The notes under the pieces: generated by a model
What the model was told of the DNA's origin: nothing
Databases searched by the model: none
The model's input: only the letters and a program-made list of their open reading frames with translations
Position numbers and translations under genes: made by a program
In this document: piece by piece, positions 31,454 through 43,789 of the stretch
Layout: each line of letters starts with the position of its first letter
Position numbering within the stretch: position 1 is the stretch's first letter
NCBI GenBank assembly: GCA_025093985.1
Contig: JACAAK010000021.1
Span: forward strand, 124,001 to 188,000
Origin: Calvatia gigantea
Taxonomy: Eukaryota; Basidiomycota; Agaricomycetes; Agaricales; Lycoperdaceae
DNA length: 64,000 nt
Direction of reading: 5' to 3'

Positions 31454-32942
31454 CACCAGGCCCTTGTCACTGAGGACATCCAACGTCGCTGACGCATGCA
31501 GGACTCTTCCCCTTCCTCCACTGTCTTCTCTGCTTACTCCCAGCCTCCCATTTCATCCACCTCGTCCAGGTCCTGTGACTTCTGTAGCAGGCAAGGCCAC
31601 AAACTCAAGAACTGCCGGACTTATGAGGCTGCTTAAAAAAAGGCTCAGGCTGATGCTAAACAGCAAAAGCTGAATTTCTCATCCAGGAAGCATCAGAACT
31701 GTGCCAAACTTGCTCAGGACACTTCTCAGGATGGGTTCCCTTCACCCTCACTGGATGGCGCCCAACAGGCTCATGAATTTGCTGGAAATGCAAGTTCTTT
31801 GTCCACATCTCCCTCTTCCCCTCTCCAGCTTGACGCTGACTTCCACTGGATTGCAGATATGGGGGCCACTTCTCATATGACACCACATCGCCACTGGTTC
31901 AAGTCATACTCCCCTTATCGTACTCCCATTTGCCTTGCCGATAATTCTATTGTCTATTCAGCTGGTGTGGGGTCTGTGGTATTTCAGCCAATTGTAGGTG
32001 GAAAGAGGGTGAAAGCAGTTGAGTTTTCCAGAGTCCTACATGTCCCTGATTTGCGCAGCAACCTCCTCTCATGTTTATATCTCACTTGCCATTCTGGCTT
32101 TAATATCACCATTTCTTCCTCATCCATGACCTTTGTGCAAGGAGGCCAAACTCTCTTTGTTACATCCATTAGTCCAAGTAACTCTGCCTCTCTCGACGGC
32201 ACCACCATGGCTTTTGAGTCTGCTTTCTACATCTCCACTCTCCCTGTCGACCTCTCTCTCTGGCACCATCACTTCATCCATCACAACTATGCTGATGTGA
32301 AGAAGATGATCTCTCAAGGCTTGGTTACTAGTCTCACTCTGGAGTCTGATGCTTCCCCTGATCCTATCTGTGAGCCCTGCTTGGCTGGTAAGATGCATGC
32401 CCATCCATTCCCTCCCTCTCCCAACCACAATCACTCTCCCCTCGAGCTCATACACACTGATCTTCATGGACTGCTCCCAGCTGCTACAGCACAAGACTAC
32501 TGCTACTGGATCACCTTCATTGACAACACTACACGCTTTCGAGCTGTCTATCTGCTGAAGTCCAAGTCTGGAGCATTTGATGCCTTTATGACTTACAAGG
32601 CCTGGGCTGAGAACCAACTGGGGGTGAAGATATGTGCACTACAGGATGACAAGGGTGGAGAGTACATGTCTAATGCCTTTTTGGAGTTTACTAGGTGCTG
32701 TGGCATTGAATGGCGCCACTCTACACGCAATCGGCCTCAGCAGAACAGTCTTGCTGAATGGGCCAACTAGACTATGGGTGAGTGCATCACTGCTATGCTC
32801 TCTGAATCTAGGCTTCCTCTGTCTTTCTGGGGTGAATGTCTTGCTTTTATGGTTCATGTCTGGAATTGCCTCCCTACATCTACTCTCCCTCACTCTACAT
32901 CCTTTGAGGCCTTCTACAGTCACAAACCTGACGTCTCTCATC
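31454..32942 (+). pseudogene. Copia_3 Gag-protease-integrase part
   Basis: Gag C-terminus with knuckle CDFCSRQGHKLKNC, protease with IADMGATSHMT (the usual DTGAT is mutated to DMGAT), GAG-pre-integrase (FIHHNYADVKKM, CEPCLAGKMH) and integrase core IHTDLHGLL, LQDDKGGEY, NSLAEWANXT (Arg to Trp and a TAG). Stops include TGA at a CGA position in the first codons and a TAG at 32768-32770. The longest clean run is 31799-32770. It breaks off at KPDVSHL, where the poly(T) of LINE_10 begins. Confidence 0.9.
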
Positions 32943-33773
32943 TTTTTTTTTTTTTTTTTAAATCAAGGCTTGCGCCAATTTATAATGCGGTGCCCAATCG
33001 CAGTCTGCATGTAGCCAAGTACAAAGACCCTAACTACATTGTCCGATGAGTGGAGAGTAATCTACCTTTCACAAACAGCCCAACCCAGCCCAAGCCACTC
33101 AGCCTAGCCTGAACCAAGCCACCCCCTACTGAATAAACTACCCCAGTCGCCCAAAATGCCCATTACACTGAAGAAGACCCAGTTGCCCAGGTCTTGTGGT
33201 GTACACCCAGTGACGCACCGTCACTATGCGATGGTACCCTGATCATCCCTCAAGAGGCAGACCCAGCAGCAGCGGCAGCCGAGTGCCCTTAGGGGGACAA
33301 GTGTAGTCAGGAGAGCCAGTGCAAGAGGCCCCCACTTGGAGTCGTCTTACCCCCAGCTTCCCAGATGAAAGGGTATCAGCCCAGTCCCGATCCAGAGCAA
33401 CCCAGCAGGCAGGGTAGCAACTCGAAGTGCTGCCTAGACGGTGCCTAAGAAAGCAGCTTAGCAGGACGAACCCGCACTGCCACCTGGGGACCCCACCCCC
33501 GTTGTTTATGCCTCCGCCCCCCGCAAAGCCCCCAACCAGGCCCAGGAAAGGAGCACCACCAGCCAAGGCTGGAAGCACCCCCCAGGGACCCCCCCCCTGT
33601 TGCCTTACAACTTCTCCACCCAGTAGGCCAGAAGACCAGCGACCCTGCAGGAGCCCTCTGCACACGCCAGCTCAGCTGATCCCAGCATCATCTGGTCTGA
33701 ACACAAAAGCCCTAGGGTTTGCGTTCAGAAAGTCAATCAGCTCACGAATGGTCTGAGGAGGTCTGTCAAGCCT
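32943..33773 (-). mobile_element. LINE_10: LINE 3' end, minus strand, head-to-head with LINE_11
   Basis: 17-bp T run (32943-32959), 3' UTR of subfamily II, then only about 34 codons of ORF2 (33672-33773, stop TGA 33672-33674). Its 5' end is joined directly to the 5' end of LINE_11. No TSD at the Copia_3 borders. Confidence 0.9.
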
Positions 33774-34962
33774 CAGGGCCCTTATGAGCCCTGAGTATTC
33801 TGGGTCTGCTAAGCTGCACACTTGCTCCATCAGTCTTATGTCTCTCACTACTCACAAGAAGACTAAAGGCTCCTTAATCCAGGCTAATGCCAGCCTGGTA
33901 AACCTCGTTGAGGAATTTGAGCCTATGGCTTCAATTAATCAGCCTAGATACCGCCTGATGGACTGCCACCCTGACCAGGTATCGTTTATGGAGGTGAAGC
34001 TCAATGCAGAGGGTAATACTGACCCCGAGCATATGTATGCTCTCAACACACGCCTTAGGGAGTGCAGAGAGGATCTCGGGATTGTCCATATGGCGACGGA
34101 TGCAAGTCTGCCGCTCCATGGCAAATTCCAGGCAGTCTCATCTGCCCATGTCTATTGCCGGCGTGAGTGTCTCTGTGAGATCACACACATGGCAGGTCGA
34201 GTTACAGCACCTGATGCTGAGCTCATGGCCATTGCACTTGGCATTCATTTTGCTCTTAAGCAGGATGACGTCAGGCTCATATGTGTATTCACTGATTCTA
34301 TTGCGTCAGTGAAGCTCGCAGTTGATCCGTCTACACATTCCAGGCAGATGCTGTCCCAAGGGGTGTGTGTGGCGCTTAAGCGATGGCTCTCTGGAGATCC
34401 CCGGAGGGGCATTGAATTTCTCACTGTCCTTTCTTCCGAGAAGTGGGAGTTCTACCATGCTGTGCACCGGCATGTCACTTCATTCCCTCAGGTCGCTTAT
34501 GGCCTGAGGCCATTCACGTCTATTGCCCGCCTGCACAAGGAGGCGGTTGACGATGTTCTGGAGTCATGGTGTCAGCTGTACTCCACCTCTTCTTACAAGG
34601 GGCATAGCAACATGGATCTCGCCTCCGGGGCGGATCCATCTATTCCGGGGAAGCCAACCTACCTTTCTGGTGGGCCTTGGCTCCCTCATGTTAGCGGTTC
34701 CAACTCGCTATGTACGAGGGCTGTGCGTGCCATCACAGGTCATGCTCCGATTGGGTCGTACCAAGTGCGATTCTTTCCTAATGAAGGCATTGGCTGTTCA
34801 TGTGGTGCCGCTCTCGAGGGGCGCTATCACATATTCGTCAGGTGTCCCAACCACAAAAGAAAACTTGACAGACCTCCTTAGACCATTCGTGAGCTGATTG
34901 ACTTTCTGAATGCAAACCCTGGGGCCTTTGCATTCAGACTAGATGATGCTGGGATCGGCTGA
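33774..34962 (+). pseudogene. LINE_11 ORF2 RNase H and C-terminus
   Basis: Open from SPEYSGSAKLHTC through RNase H (HMATDASLPLHG, VFTDSIASVKLA) and the C-terminal motif CSCGAALEGRYHIFVRCPNH. TAG at 34879-34881 replaces the CAG codon after RPP, the same change seen in LINE_4 near 23702. The natural stop is TGA 34960-34962. Confidence 0.88.
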
Positions 34963-35711
34963 GCTGGCGCGTGTGGGGGGTCCCTGCAGCATCGCCGGTC
35001 TTCCGGCCTACTGGGCAGAGAAGTCTTAAGGCAACAGGGGTGGGGTCCCTGGGGGGTGCTTCCGGCCTTGGCTGGTGGTGCTCCTTTCCTGGGCCTGGTT
35101 TGGGGCTTCACGGGGGGCGAAGGCATAAAATAACAGGGGTGGGGTCCCCAGGTGGCAGTGCAGGTTCGTCCTGCTTGGCTGCTTTCTTGGGTGCCATCTG
35201 GGCGGCGCTTCAAGTTGCCACCCTGCCTGCTGTGTTGCTCTAGATCAGGTCCAGGCTGATACCCTTTCATCTGGGAAGTTGGGGGTAAGGCGGCTCCAAG
35301 CAGCGGCTCCTTGCACTGGCTCTCCTGACTACACCTGTCCCCCTGAGGGTACTCGGCCGCTGTTGCCGCTGGGTCCGCCTCCTGAGGGATAATCAGGGCA
35401 CTGTCGCACGGCGACGGTGCGTCACTGGGTGTACACCACAAGACCTGGGTAACTGGGTCTTCTTCAGTGTGATGGGCATTTCGGGCGACCAGGGTGGTTT
35501 ATTCAGTAGGGGGCGGCTTGGTTCGGGATGGGCTGGAAAGCCTTGGTTAGTATGGCTTGGGCTGGGTTGGGCTGTTTGTGAAAGGTAGATTACTCTTAAC
35601 TCATCGGACTTTGTAGTTGGGGGGTTTGTACTCTGCTACACACGGACTGCGATCAGGCACCGCGTTATAAATTGGCGCAAGCCTTGATTTAAAAAAAAAA
35701 AAAAAAAAAAA
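33774..35711 (+). mobile_element. LINE_11: 5'-truncated LINE, plus strand
   Basis: ORF2 C-terminal part (from about residue 905), 3' UTR of subfamily II, poly(A) at 35691-35711, then Copia_3 resumes at 35712. With LINE_10 it forms a long palindrome: about 0.83 kb of the 3' ends are inverted copies separated by about 1.1 kb. Confidence 0.92.
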
Positions 35712-37451
35712 CCAGCTCCTCCTCACACTCCAGTCCCTCCTAACCATCCCAGACACAGTAGCTGAGCTAGGAAACCTCCTAGTGAGTAGTGGAAGGTCAA
35801 ACCTCTCCCTGCTTTGGAAGTACAGCCTGAGGACAACTCTGATGCTGCAGAGTGTGCCTTTGAGGATGTGGAGTTTGCTGGAAGTGTCTCTGGACCTGAC
35901 CCTCGCACCTATAAGGCTGCCATGAAGTGCCCTGATGCCCAAGACTGGTCTACTGCCTGTGATAATGAGATCTTTGCTCTGGAGTCCAACAGGACCTGGG
36001 AGATTGTCAAGCTGCCTCCTGGGAAGAAGGTGATCAACTCTGGCTGGGTCTTCAAGGTCAAGCGCAATCCAGATGGCTCTGTGGAGTGCTACAAGGCCTG
36101 TCTTGTTGCAAAGGGCTATTCTCAGCGCCCTGGCTATGACTACACTGAAGTTTTTGCTCCCACCTTCCATCCTGCCTCCCTTCGCCTCATTATTGCCTTA
36201 GCTGCAAAAGAGGGCCTCAAAATGCGATCAGTTGACATCTCCTCTGCCTTCACCTATGGAGAGCTTGATGAGGAGATCTACATGGCCCAGCCTAAGGGGT
36301 ATCACCAGGGCAGTTCTAACCATGTCTGCAGACTTACCAAGTCCCTCTATGGCTTGAAGCAAGCTGCCCGACAATGGAACAAGAAGCTTTACTCTGTCAT
36401 GGTCTCTATGGGCTACTCTCGTCTCCAGTCTGACAACTCGCTCTACATCTATTCTAAGGGATCAGTCAAGGTGATTGTTCCAGTCTTTATTGATGACATC
36501 ACTCTGGTGTCCAAGGATGACTCTGCTATGAACTTAGTAGTCAAGGAGCTCTCCAAACACTTCAAACTTCGAGATCTTGGCCCTATGAGCTGGCTACTGG
36601 CTGTACAGGTGAAGCAGGACTTGGCCAACCACACTATCTCCCTTTCCCAGTCACAATACATACAGGAACTCCTTGAGCGCTTCAAGATGGATGACTGCAA
36701 TCCTGTGAAGACTTCTCTCAGTCCTGGTCTTGACCTCTCTGCCGATGTTCCTACTCCAGATGAGCAACAGGAGATGAAGTCCATTTCCTATCTCTCAGCT
36801 GTAGGTTCACTTCAATACCTTGTCACCATGACTCGTCCCGACATTGCCTATGCTATCTCCTACCTTGGGAGATTCAACCACAATCCCTTACTCCGTCACT
36901 GGGCTGCTGTCAAGCACCTACTTCGCTATCTCAAGGGCACCATGGACTACAAGCTTATCTACAAGGGTAACAACAACTCTGAGTTGTTCCAGACCTATTC
37001 TGATGCTTCCCATGGCTCATGCAAGGCTACTGGACGTGCTACAGGTGGCTATGTGACCAAAGTGAGTGGTGCAGCTGTTGGATGGTCCTCAAAGTGTCAG
37101 AGCTTTGTCACCCTGTCTTCTACTGAAGCCGAGTATGTTGCTGCTGTTGAAGGAGGCAAGGAGATCATGTGGATGAGGAACATCCTAACTGAGTTTGGCT
37201 ATCCCCCTTCCCTTCCTTCCACTTTCTTTGTTGACAACAAGTCTGGGATCAGTGTGGCGAAGAACCCAGAACACCATGGATGCATGAAGCATCTGGACTT
37301 GCAGTACTATTGGCTCTGGAATGCAGTGGCTGAAGACATCATTGATCCTGTATACATTCCCACTGATGAGCAACTCACCGATATTTTCACCAAGGCTGTT
37401 CAACCCAAAACGATCTCATTTGCTGTTCCTATGCTTGGTCTCACTTGTTAA
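35712..37451 (+). pseudogene. Copia_3 RT-RNase H part
   Basis: Begins in the proline-rich linker with a TGA (CGA site) and a TAG (TGG site), then is open from 35814 to 37451. RT: LVAKGYSQRPGYDYTEVF, SLYGLKQAARQW, catalytic FIDD, as in Copia_2. RNase H: YSDASHGS, STEAEYVAAVEGG, QLTDIFTKAV. The long clean run indicates modest age despite the loss of the 5' end. Natural stop TAA at 37449-37451. Confidence 0.92.
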
Positions 37452-37460
37452 GGACTGTCT

Positions 37461-37474
37461 GGATCAGGGGGGTG
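37461..37474 (+). promoter_or_regulatory. Copia_3 polypurine tract
   Basis: GGATCAGGGGGGTG directly before the 3' LTR; matches the Copia_2 tract. Confidence 0.8.
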
Positions 37475-37560
37475 TGTCAGGAGTGCTCCAGACAGTGTTA
37501 GATGGACTCTCCTGAGTCAGGGCTCCAAGGTTTGGTAGGACACTTGTGGAGTTGTCCAAG

Positions 37561-37633
37561 GAGATATGGACTTGTACATAGAGATGTGGACTTGTACATA
37601 GAGATGTGGACTTGTACATAGAGATGTGGACTT
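37561..37633 (+). repeat. 20-bp tandem repeat in Copia_3 LTR
   Basis: 3.65 copies of a unit reading GAGATGTGGACTTGTACATA (37561-37580, 37581-37600, 37601-37620, partial 37621-37633). The first unit differs by one base. Its place in the U3 part suggests a promoter or enhancer array (inference). Confidence 0.9.
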
Positions 37634-37809
37634 AGAGCCACAATGGATGCTTTTGTGATCATGTGACTTGGTCACATGATGGCTGGACTTAGTTAGAACA
37701 CCTGTGGATGCTTTCTGGCTCTTTAGCCTCTTACAACAGTCCACAGGTGAGTAGGACAATTTTCTGTTTTGTACTTAGCCTCTTACAACAGTCCACAGAA
37801 CTGGTGTTC

Positions 37810-37815
37810 AATAAA
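37810..37815 (+). promoter_or_regulatory. Candidate poly(A) signal in Copia_3 LTR
   Basis: AATAAA about 90 bp before the LTR end, in the position expected for R-region polyadenylation. Confidence 0.5.
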
Positions 37816-37905
37816 ACACGTTTTTCTCGAGATTCTCCCTATCAAGTCATGTTGTTTCTTCGGTGTTAGGACCGCCAGACGTTCCCCTACACGCTCCCTT
37901 CAACA

Positions 37906-38985
37906 CTTGCACGCCTTGACCCATTCCATAAGGTCCCAAGGGCGCTTATTGGTCTCAGCAATTTCTTCAATCTTCTCATCAAAGAATTTGTGCTTGTTAG
38001 ATGCCACAACACGTCGAAATGCCTTCCAGTCTGCAGGGTCCGAGGAATCCCTGTGAGCCTGAAGGGCGACTCTGCAATCCTCATCCCACTAGGGCTGAGA
38101 CTTTGCAGATATGTGCACCTCCACAGTGTGGCACCGCCACACTGCAGAGAACACCAACCCAATAGCCGATGCCAGGACATTAACATCCTGCGCTGAATTA
38201 AGGGGATGATCCCGAAGACCATACACTTCTTCTCTGACCTCGTCCAGGAACTGCAATTCTGCAGTCGCTGCCAAGTTCTTGGAAAATGCCCTTCTGACAT
38301 TCGTGATGTCTTCAGGGTGGATGGGGATTGCGACAGACAGCGGATGATGGTCCGATGGGCCTGTCAGATCCAATCTGATCTAGGGGCGTGTGATGCACCA
38401 CCTAAGATCAGAGATAAAGATCAGATCAATCACTGATTAGCATTTGGTTGGATCTCGAGGTACATATGTAGAAGCCCTAGAATCTGGCAACCAGATCCCA
38501 AGGCCGAGGTCATCAGCAGCTTCCAAGAGCTGCTGGGCGGGTCGGTGGTGATGCGGAACACCGTCGTCCCACTCACGTGAATGGCAATTAAAATCGCCTC
38601 CCATATAATGCATCTGGGGTAGAGAATCGTGCTTCTCATAGAGAAGCCTGATCGTAATGTGCTCATCATCAGAATAAACATTCATGAAATGGCGCTCACG
38701 GCCGTGATTGAAGATGGTGACAACCATCACATCCCCGTGGTCAATGAGGTCCTGCCTTAGTAAGGGCCTCAGTCTCTTGATCCATGTGTGGACATATGCC
38801 ATAATACAGGGTCGATCTCGTTCCTCCACAGTGGAGGCCGGCCTCACCATATATAACCACTCGGAGTACTTAGGTGCTCCGATGACAGACTCACCCTTGG
38901 CATCAAGCATCGAGGGGGTGGATCTTATCGTTCGCCAGGGCGGCTCCTGGACAAAAATGATGTTGAAGTTGTCTTTTTCAGACTT
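37906..38985 (-). pseudogene. LINE_8 ORF2 endonuclease region
   Basis: Minus-strand ORF2 from about residue 372 (MEWVKARK region) back to about residue 30 (SEKDNF). Endonuclease motifs QEPPW, GGDFNCHSREWDD and LGLGIWLPDSR are visible. The SVIDL site has a TAG (near 38440), and another stop lies in the DQIRL region. It ends at about 38985, where LINE text gives way to Gypsy_1; the ORF2 start and all of ORF1 are missing. Confidence 0.88.
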
Positions 38986-39046
38986 CCAGTTTGGTTGGGT
39001 CTGGTTTGTCTTCTTCTTCCCATAAATCTTCGGTGGTGGCCATGCT

Positions 39047-40689
<1,643 letters not shown>

Positions 40690-40771
40690 ATACTAGCTCT
40701 TGGGTTTGTCATGGTTCAAGCTTATTTCCAGCTTTCTCCTTTGTAAAGTGAGGTGGGGATACTTAACCAAA

Positions 40772-41076
40772 TATTACAACCTTAGTCTGATAGGACCTCA
40801 GGTTGCAGCTTAGGCTAAGTCTTGAGGGCAAGTAAGAGGATAGAACCAGGTAGATAAGCATACTGAATACAGGAGGTTGTATGTATGCTTAAATATAGGA
40901 AGGGCATCTAGTTAAATGGATGGAGTTACTATGTGAAATGTCCAATGAACATGGCATGGTAGTATATGAGTCAATACTCACAGAATGCTGAGACTAGAAT
41001 AGATGAAACAGATATACAGATAGATAGGAATGGAGACAGGTCTGGCAATGCAATGGAAATAGTAGAAATCACAACA
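40772..41076 (-). repeat. Gypsy_1 5' LTR
   Basis: 305 bp homologous to the Gypsy_4 LTRs. The terminal TGTTA has become TATTA. Almost every CG of Gypsy_4 is TG or CA here. Confidence 0.85.
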
Positions 41077-41251
41077 GCTTCATTTCTTATACAGCTTGAA
41101 TGTGGTCAGTATATTTCAGGCAGTCCTCAGGTTTGTGTTTTGGGTTAACAGTTTTACAGAGTCAGCAGAAGTACTGGGGACAAGTCCAGCAGTAGTGTCC
41201 AGGTTTTGTCTTTCAGCAGATGGGACAGGTGATGTGGACACAGTTGCTTGC
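41077..41251 (-). pseudogene. Gypsy_3 post-pol ORF, C-terminal zinc region
   Basis: Minus strand continues the Gypsy_3 ORF interrupted by Gypsy_2: joined at the CCAGT duplication it reads AIGHWASNC, then CPIC.KTKPGHYCWTC, then C.LCKTVNPKHKPEDC, and ends at TAA 41087-41089. These are Cys/His clusters of zinc-knuckle type. Two of the clusters carry a TGA. Confidence 0.75.
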
Positions 41252-41256
41252 CCAGT

Positions 41257-41603
41257 TGTCAGGGCAACCCCTGATGGCCCCCCTAGACTGTTCCACAACC
41301 CTCAGCCCTCACTCACACTCAGCCATGTGGATATGGACAACAGCTGGAGATCATGACAGACAGTAATGGACTTACATACACAATGAAACAATAGGACAAT
41401 AGACAGTAAAACTAGTATATAGCAACCTGTACACCTGCAGGGGACCTTTATCCAGTTCTCTAAGGATTCCCCTGCAGGTAAGTAGTCTGTACACATGTTT
41501 GTAATATAATTAAGGATTCCCCTGCAGTTACCCACTTGTCTGCTCTGTCTGCTTTGTGAAAGCCTTGTACTTTGAGCTGCTTGAACTGTAGGTCACCCTT
41601 ACA
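41257..41603 (+). repeat. Gypsy_2 5' LTR
   Basis: 347 bp, TGTCAGGGCAACC...CCCTTACA. Contains two copies of AGGATTCCCCTGCAG. The following 41604-41791 is leader with no primer site I could assign. Confidence 0.92.
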
Positions 41604-41791
41604 GAAGAATCAGATCTCACAAGAGACCTGGTTATCTACTAAGAGCAACTACAAGAGGAGCTTCCCCTTGAATACCCCTCTATTAGCCAACTCTGTCTCT
41701 ACCCACCTGACCCACCTCTATGTTGGACTAGCCCCAGCCGCAACCATAGCAGGTGCAACCATAGTAGGCACAACTGTAGCCAGAGCAAAGT

Positions 41792-42600
41792 ATGTCCTCT
41801 TTAGAGCAAATACTCACACAGCTGCAGAATAGCCTGCAGAAGGTAATAAACCATCAGGCAGTATCTGAAATAAGAGTGTACAAAACTCTCTTATCACTCC
41901 AAGACCAAATCAGCACAGTAGCCACCGCAAACATCCCAAACTTCTATACTCTACAACTTCCCACTAACTCAATGCCCACTCCTACATCCTGGCCATACTC
42001 CACATCCACCTGGGCCAAGGTTGCCACCCCATCTAACTTTAATGGAGACTACTCCCAAGGATGCATGTTTCTCAACTTCTATTACATCTACCTCTAGTTG
42101 TACAAGGATCAATTTGAGGACGAGGATGCCCAAATCCTGTAGGCATTATCATACATGAAGAGTGGCCATGTGGCTAAATGGGCCAAGAACATAATGTGCT
42201 GAGAAGAGCAATACCCAAGTTAGACCTGATTCCTTGGCTGGGAAGACTTCTCTACTGAGTTCTGTCAGTACTTCTTCCCAGTGGATGTGGAAGCTGCCAC
42301 AGTCAATGTTCTAGAAGGCACAGGGTACTACCAGGGCAACTGAAATGTCAACAATTACCTTGATAACTTCCACAACCTCATCTCAAATTCAGGGTACACT
42401 GATCTAAAGGTAATAGTTGTTAAATTCCATTATGGACTTCAGCCAATGATCCAGAATGTGGTAGCTACCATGGTCTCAGGACATCCCTGAGACAATAACA
42501 TCAAGGGTTGGTACACAGCAGCTCAATGCATCAACCAAGCAAGAGCTGCCAATGAAGCCTTCCAAGCTACCACCCATTTAAACCTACCACCCTCAAAGCC
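41792..42600 (+). pseudogene. Gypsy_2 Gag
   Basis: Open from MSSLEQILTQLQNSL to a TAG at 42095-42097, then continues with stops: STWAKVATPSNFNGDYSQG, a DEDAQIL segment and FCQYFFPVDVEAATV form the usual Retrotrans_gag layout. A proline-rich tail follows. Confidence 0.82.
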
Positions 42601-42688
42601 AAAACCCCTCTGCTCCCTTCCAATTCCATCTGTCACTGTCCCACTTCCACCTATTTGATCTACACCACCCCTTGGTACTCTTGCACCA

Positions 42689-42916
42689 ATGGAAATAGAT
42701 GGCTCATGTAGACCTACACCTCTGCTACTTACCTGTTATTGCTACAAGAAGGTTGGCTACATCAAATTTGAATGCCCTCTCAGATACAATGTCTGTCATC
42801 TAACAGTGGATGAAGAGAAAGATCTCCTTATGAATCTCTTAGCAAAGAAGGACACTAGAGAAGTAGTAGATTTGGCTCAAGTAGCAGAAAAGGCTGAAAA
42901 CCAGGATTTTCTGTAG
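42689..42916 (+). pseudogene. Gypsy_2 Gag zinc-knuckle tail
   Basis: CYCYKKVGYIKFEC is a decayed CX2CX4HX4C knuckle: the third position is Tyr and the His is Tyr. The remainder is helical and acidic (VDEEKDLLMNLLAK). Confidence 0.7.
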
Positions 42917-42924
42917 AGCAATGA

Positions 42925-43560
42925 GTGGAATGTACACCCTCATTACAAAATATAAATAAGTTCAGTATACTACCAATAGACCCAATACATGACCCCCCAC
43001 TCTCACCCACACCTGAACCAAAAGTTACACTACAGAAAACCTCCTCAACACCTTGCTGTCCTAGGTGGGAAAAGCACCTCCCATTTAAACCTGTCATAGC
43101 CACACTAGACCAACATGGAACTTTACTTATACTTCAGGTGGAACTGAAGACCACAGACACAGTGGAATGCTGTGGAATATATGCTCTTGTAGATAACAGT
43201 GCAACATGTTCTTTTATCGACTAAGACTATGTGTGAACCAACAAACTCAACACCTGTATACTCTCCTGCTCACTCACAGTTTACAATGTTGACAGCTCAG
43301 AAAACAAGGCTGGTCAGATAACAGAGGTCATAAACATCATCCTTCACTACTACAACCACTTGGAATGCTTCTTACTTGTAGTCACTGGACTTGGCCACCA
43401 AGACTTGCTTCTTGGATACATTTGGCTCAAACAACATAACCCTGACATCAACTGGCAGATGGGCAAAGTCAAAATGTCCTGCTGCCTATTCAAGTGTAAA
43501 GAGTGCAAAGTTAAAGCTAAAGCTGAGGCCTGTACCCACTGTCTCCAGACCTAATGCATC
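42925..43560 (+). pseudogene. Gypsy_2 protease region
   Basis: ALVDNSATCSFID corresponds to the D[ST]GA protease motif with the second position changed. LLGYIWLKQHNPDINW matches the downstream GxxWL.xHNPxIDW block of Ty3 proteases. A stop follows SFID. Confidence 0.8.
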
Positions 43561-43789
43561 TACACATGCACCTTAGGCTCATTCTCAGCCTTGGTAGAAG
43601 AAATGGAAGAGAAAGATGATTCACCTACACTACTATCCACTCCCACAGATCTCTATAAGGATGATGACTGCATTTTCACCATCAATCTTTTTCCCCATCC
43701 AAAAGAGATCTATGTAATGGGCACAACTTCCCAGCAGCTGGCTGAAGCTTTCCACTGTAACTCTTAGTCACCTGACTCACCTGTCAGGT

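Larger units (their letters stand above)
31454..37905 (+). mobile_element. Copia_3: 5'-truncated Ty1/Copia element with LINE_10/LINE_11 inside
   Basis: Lacks its 5' LTR, leader and about the first 190 Gag residues. Starts at HQALVTEDIQRR and ends with a 431-bp 3' LTR. The 3' boundary is at 37905, followed by CTTGC of LINE_8. The left side adjoins a different point of LINE_8, so a deletion removed the 5' end together with about 0.6 kb of LINE. It is the same lineage as Copia_2 (shared protein motifs, polypurine tract and LTR end TGTTAGGACCG). An internal stretch of about 200 codons is replaced by the LINE pair. Confidence 0.92.
37475..37905 (+). repeat. Copia_3 3' LTR
   Basis: 431 bp, TGTCAGGAGTGC...CTTCAACA. 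Its last ~40 bp align with the Copia_2 LTR end. It contains a 20-bp tandem array and an AATAAA. The 5' partner LTR is absent from the window. Confidence 0.88.

Noticed and set aside
37561..37633. Possible CRISPR-like repeat array
   Set aside because: The 20-bp units are directly adjacent without spacers and lie in an LTR of a eukaryotic element.
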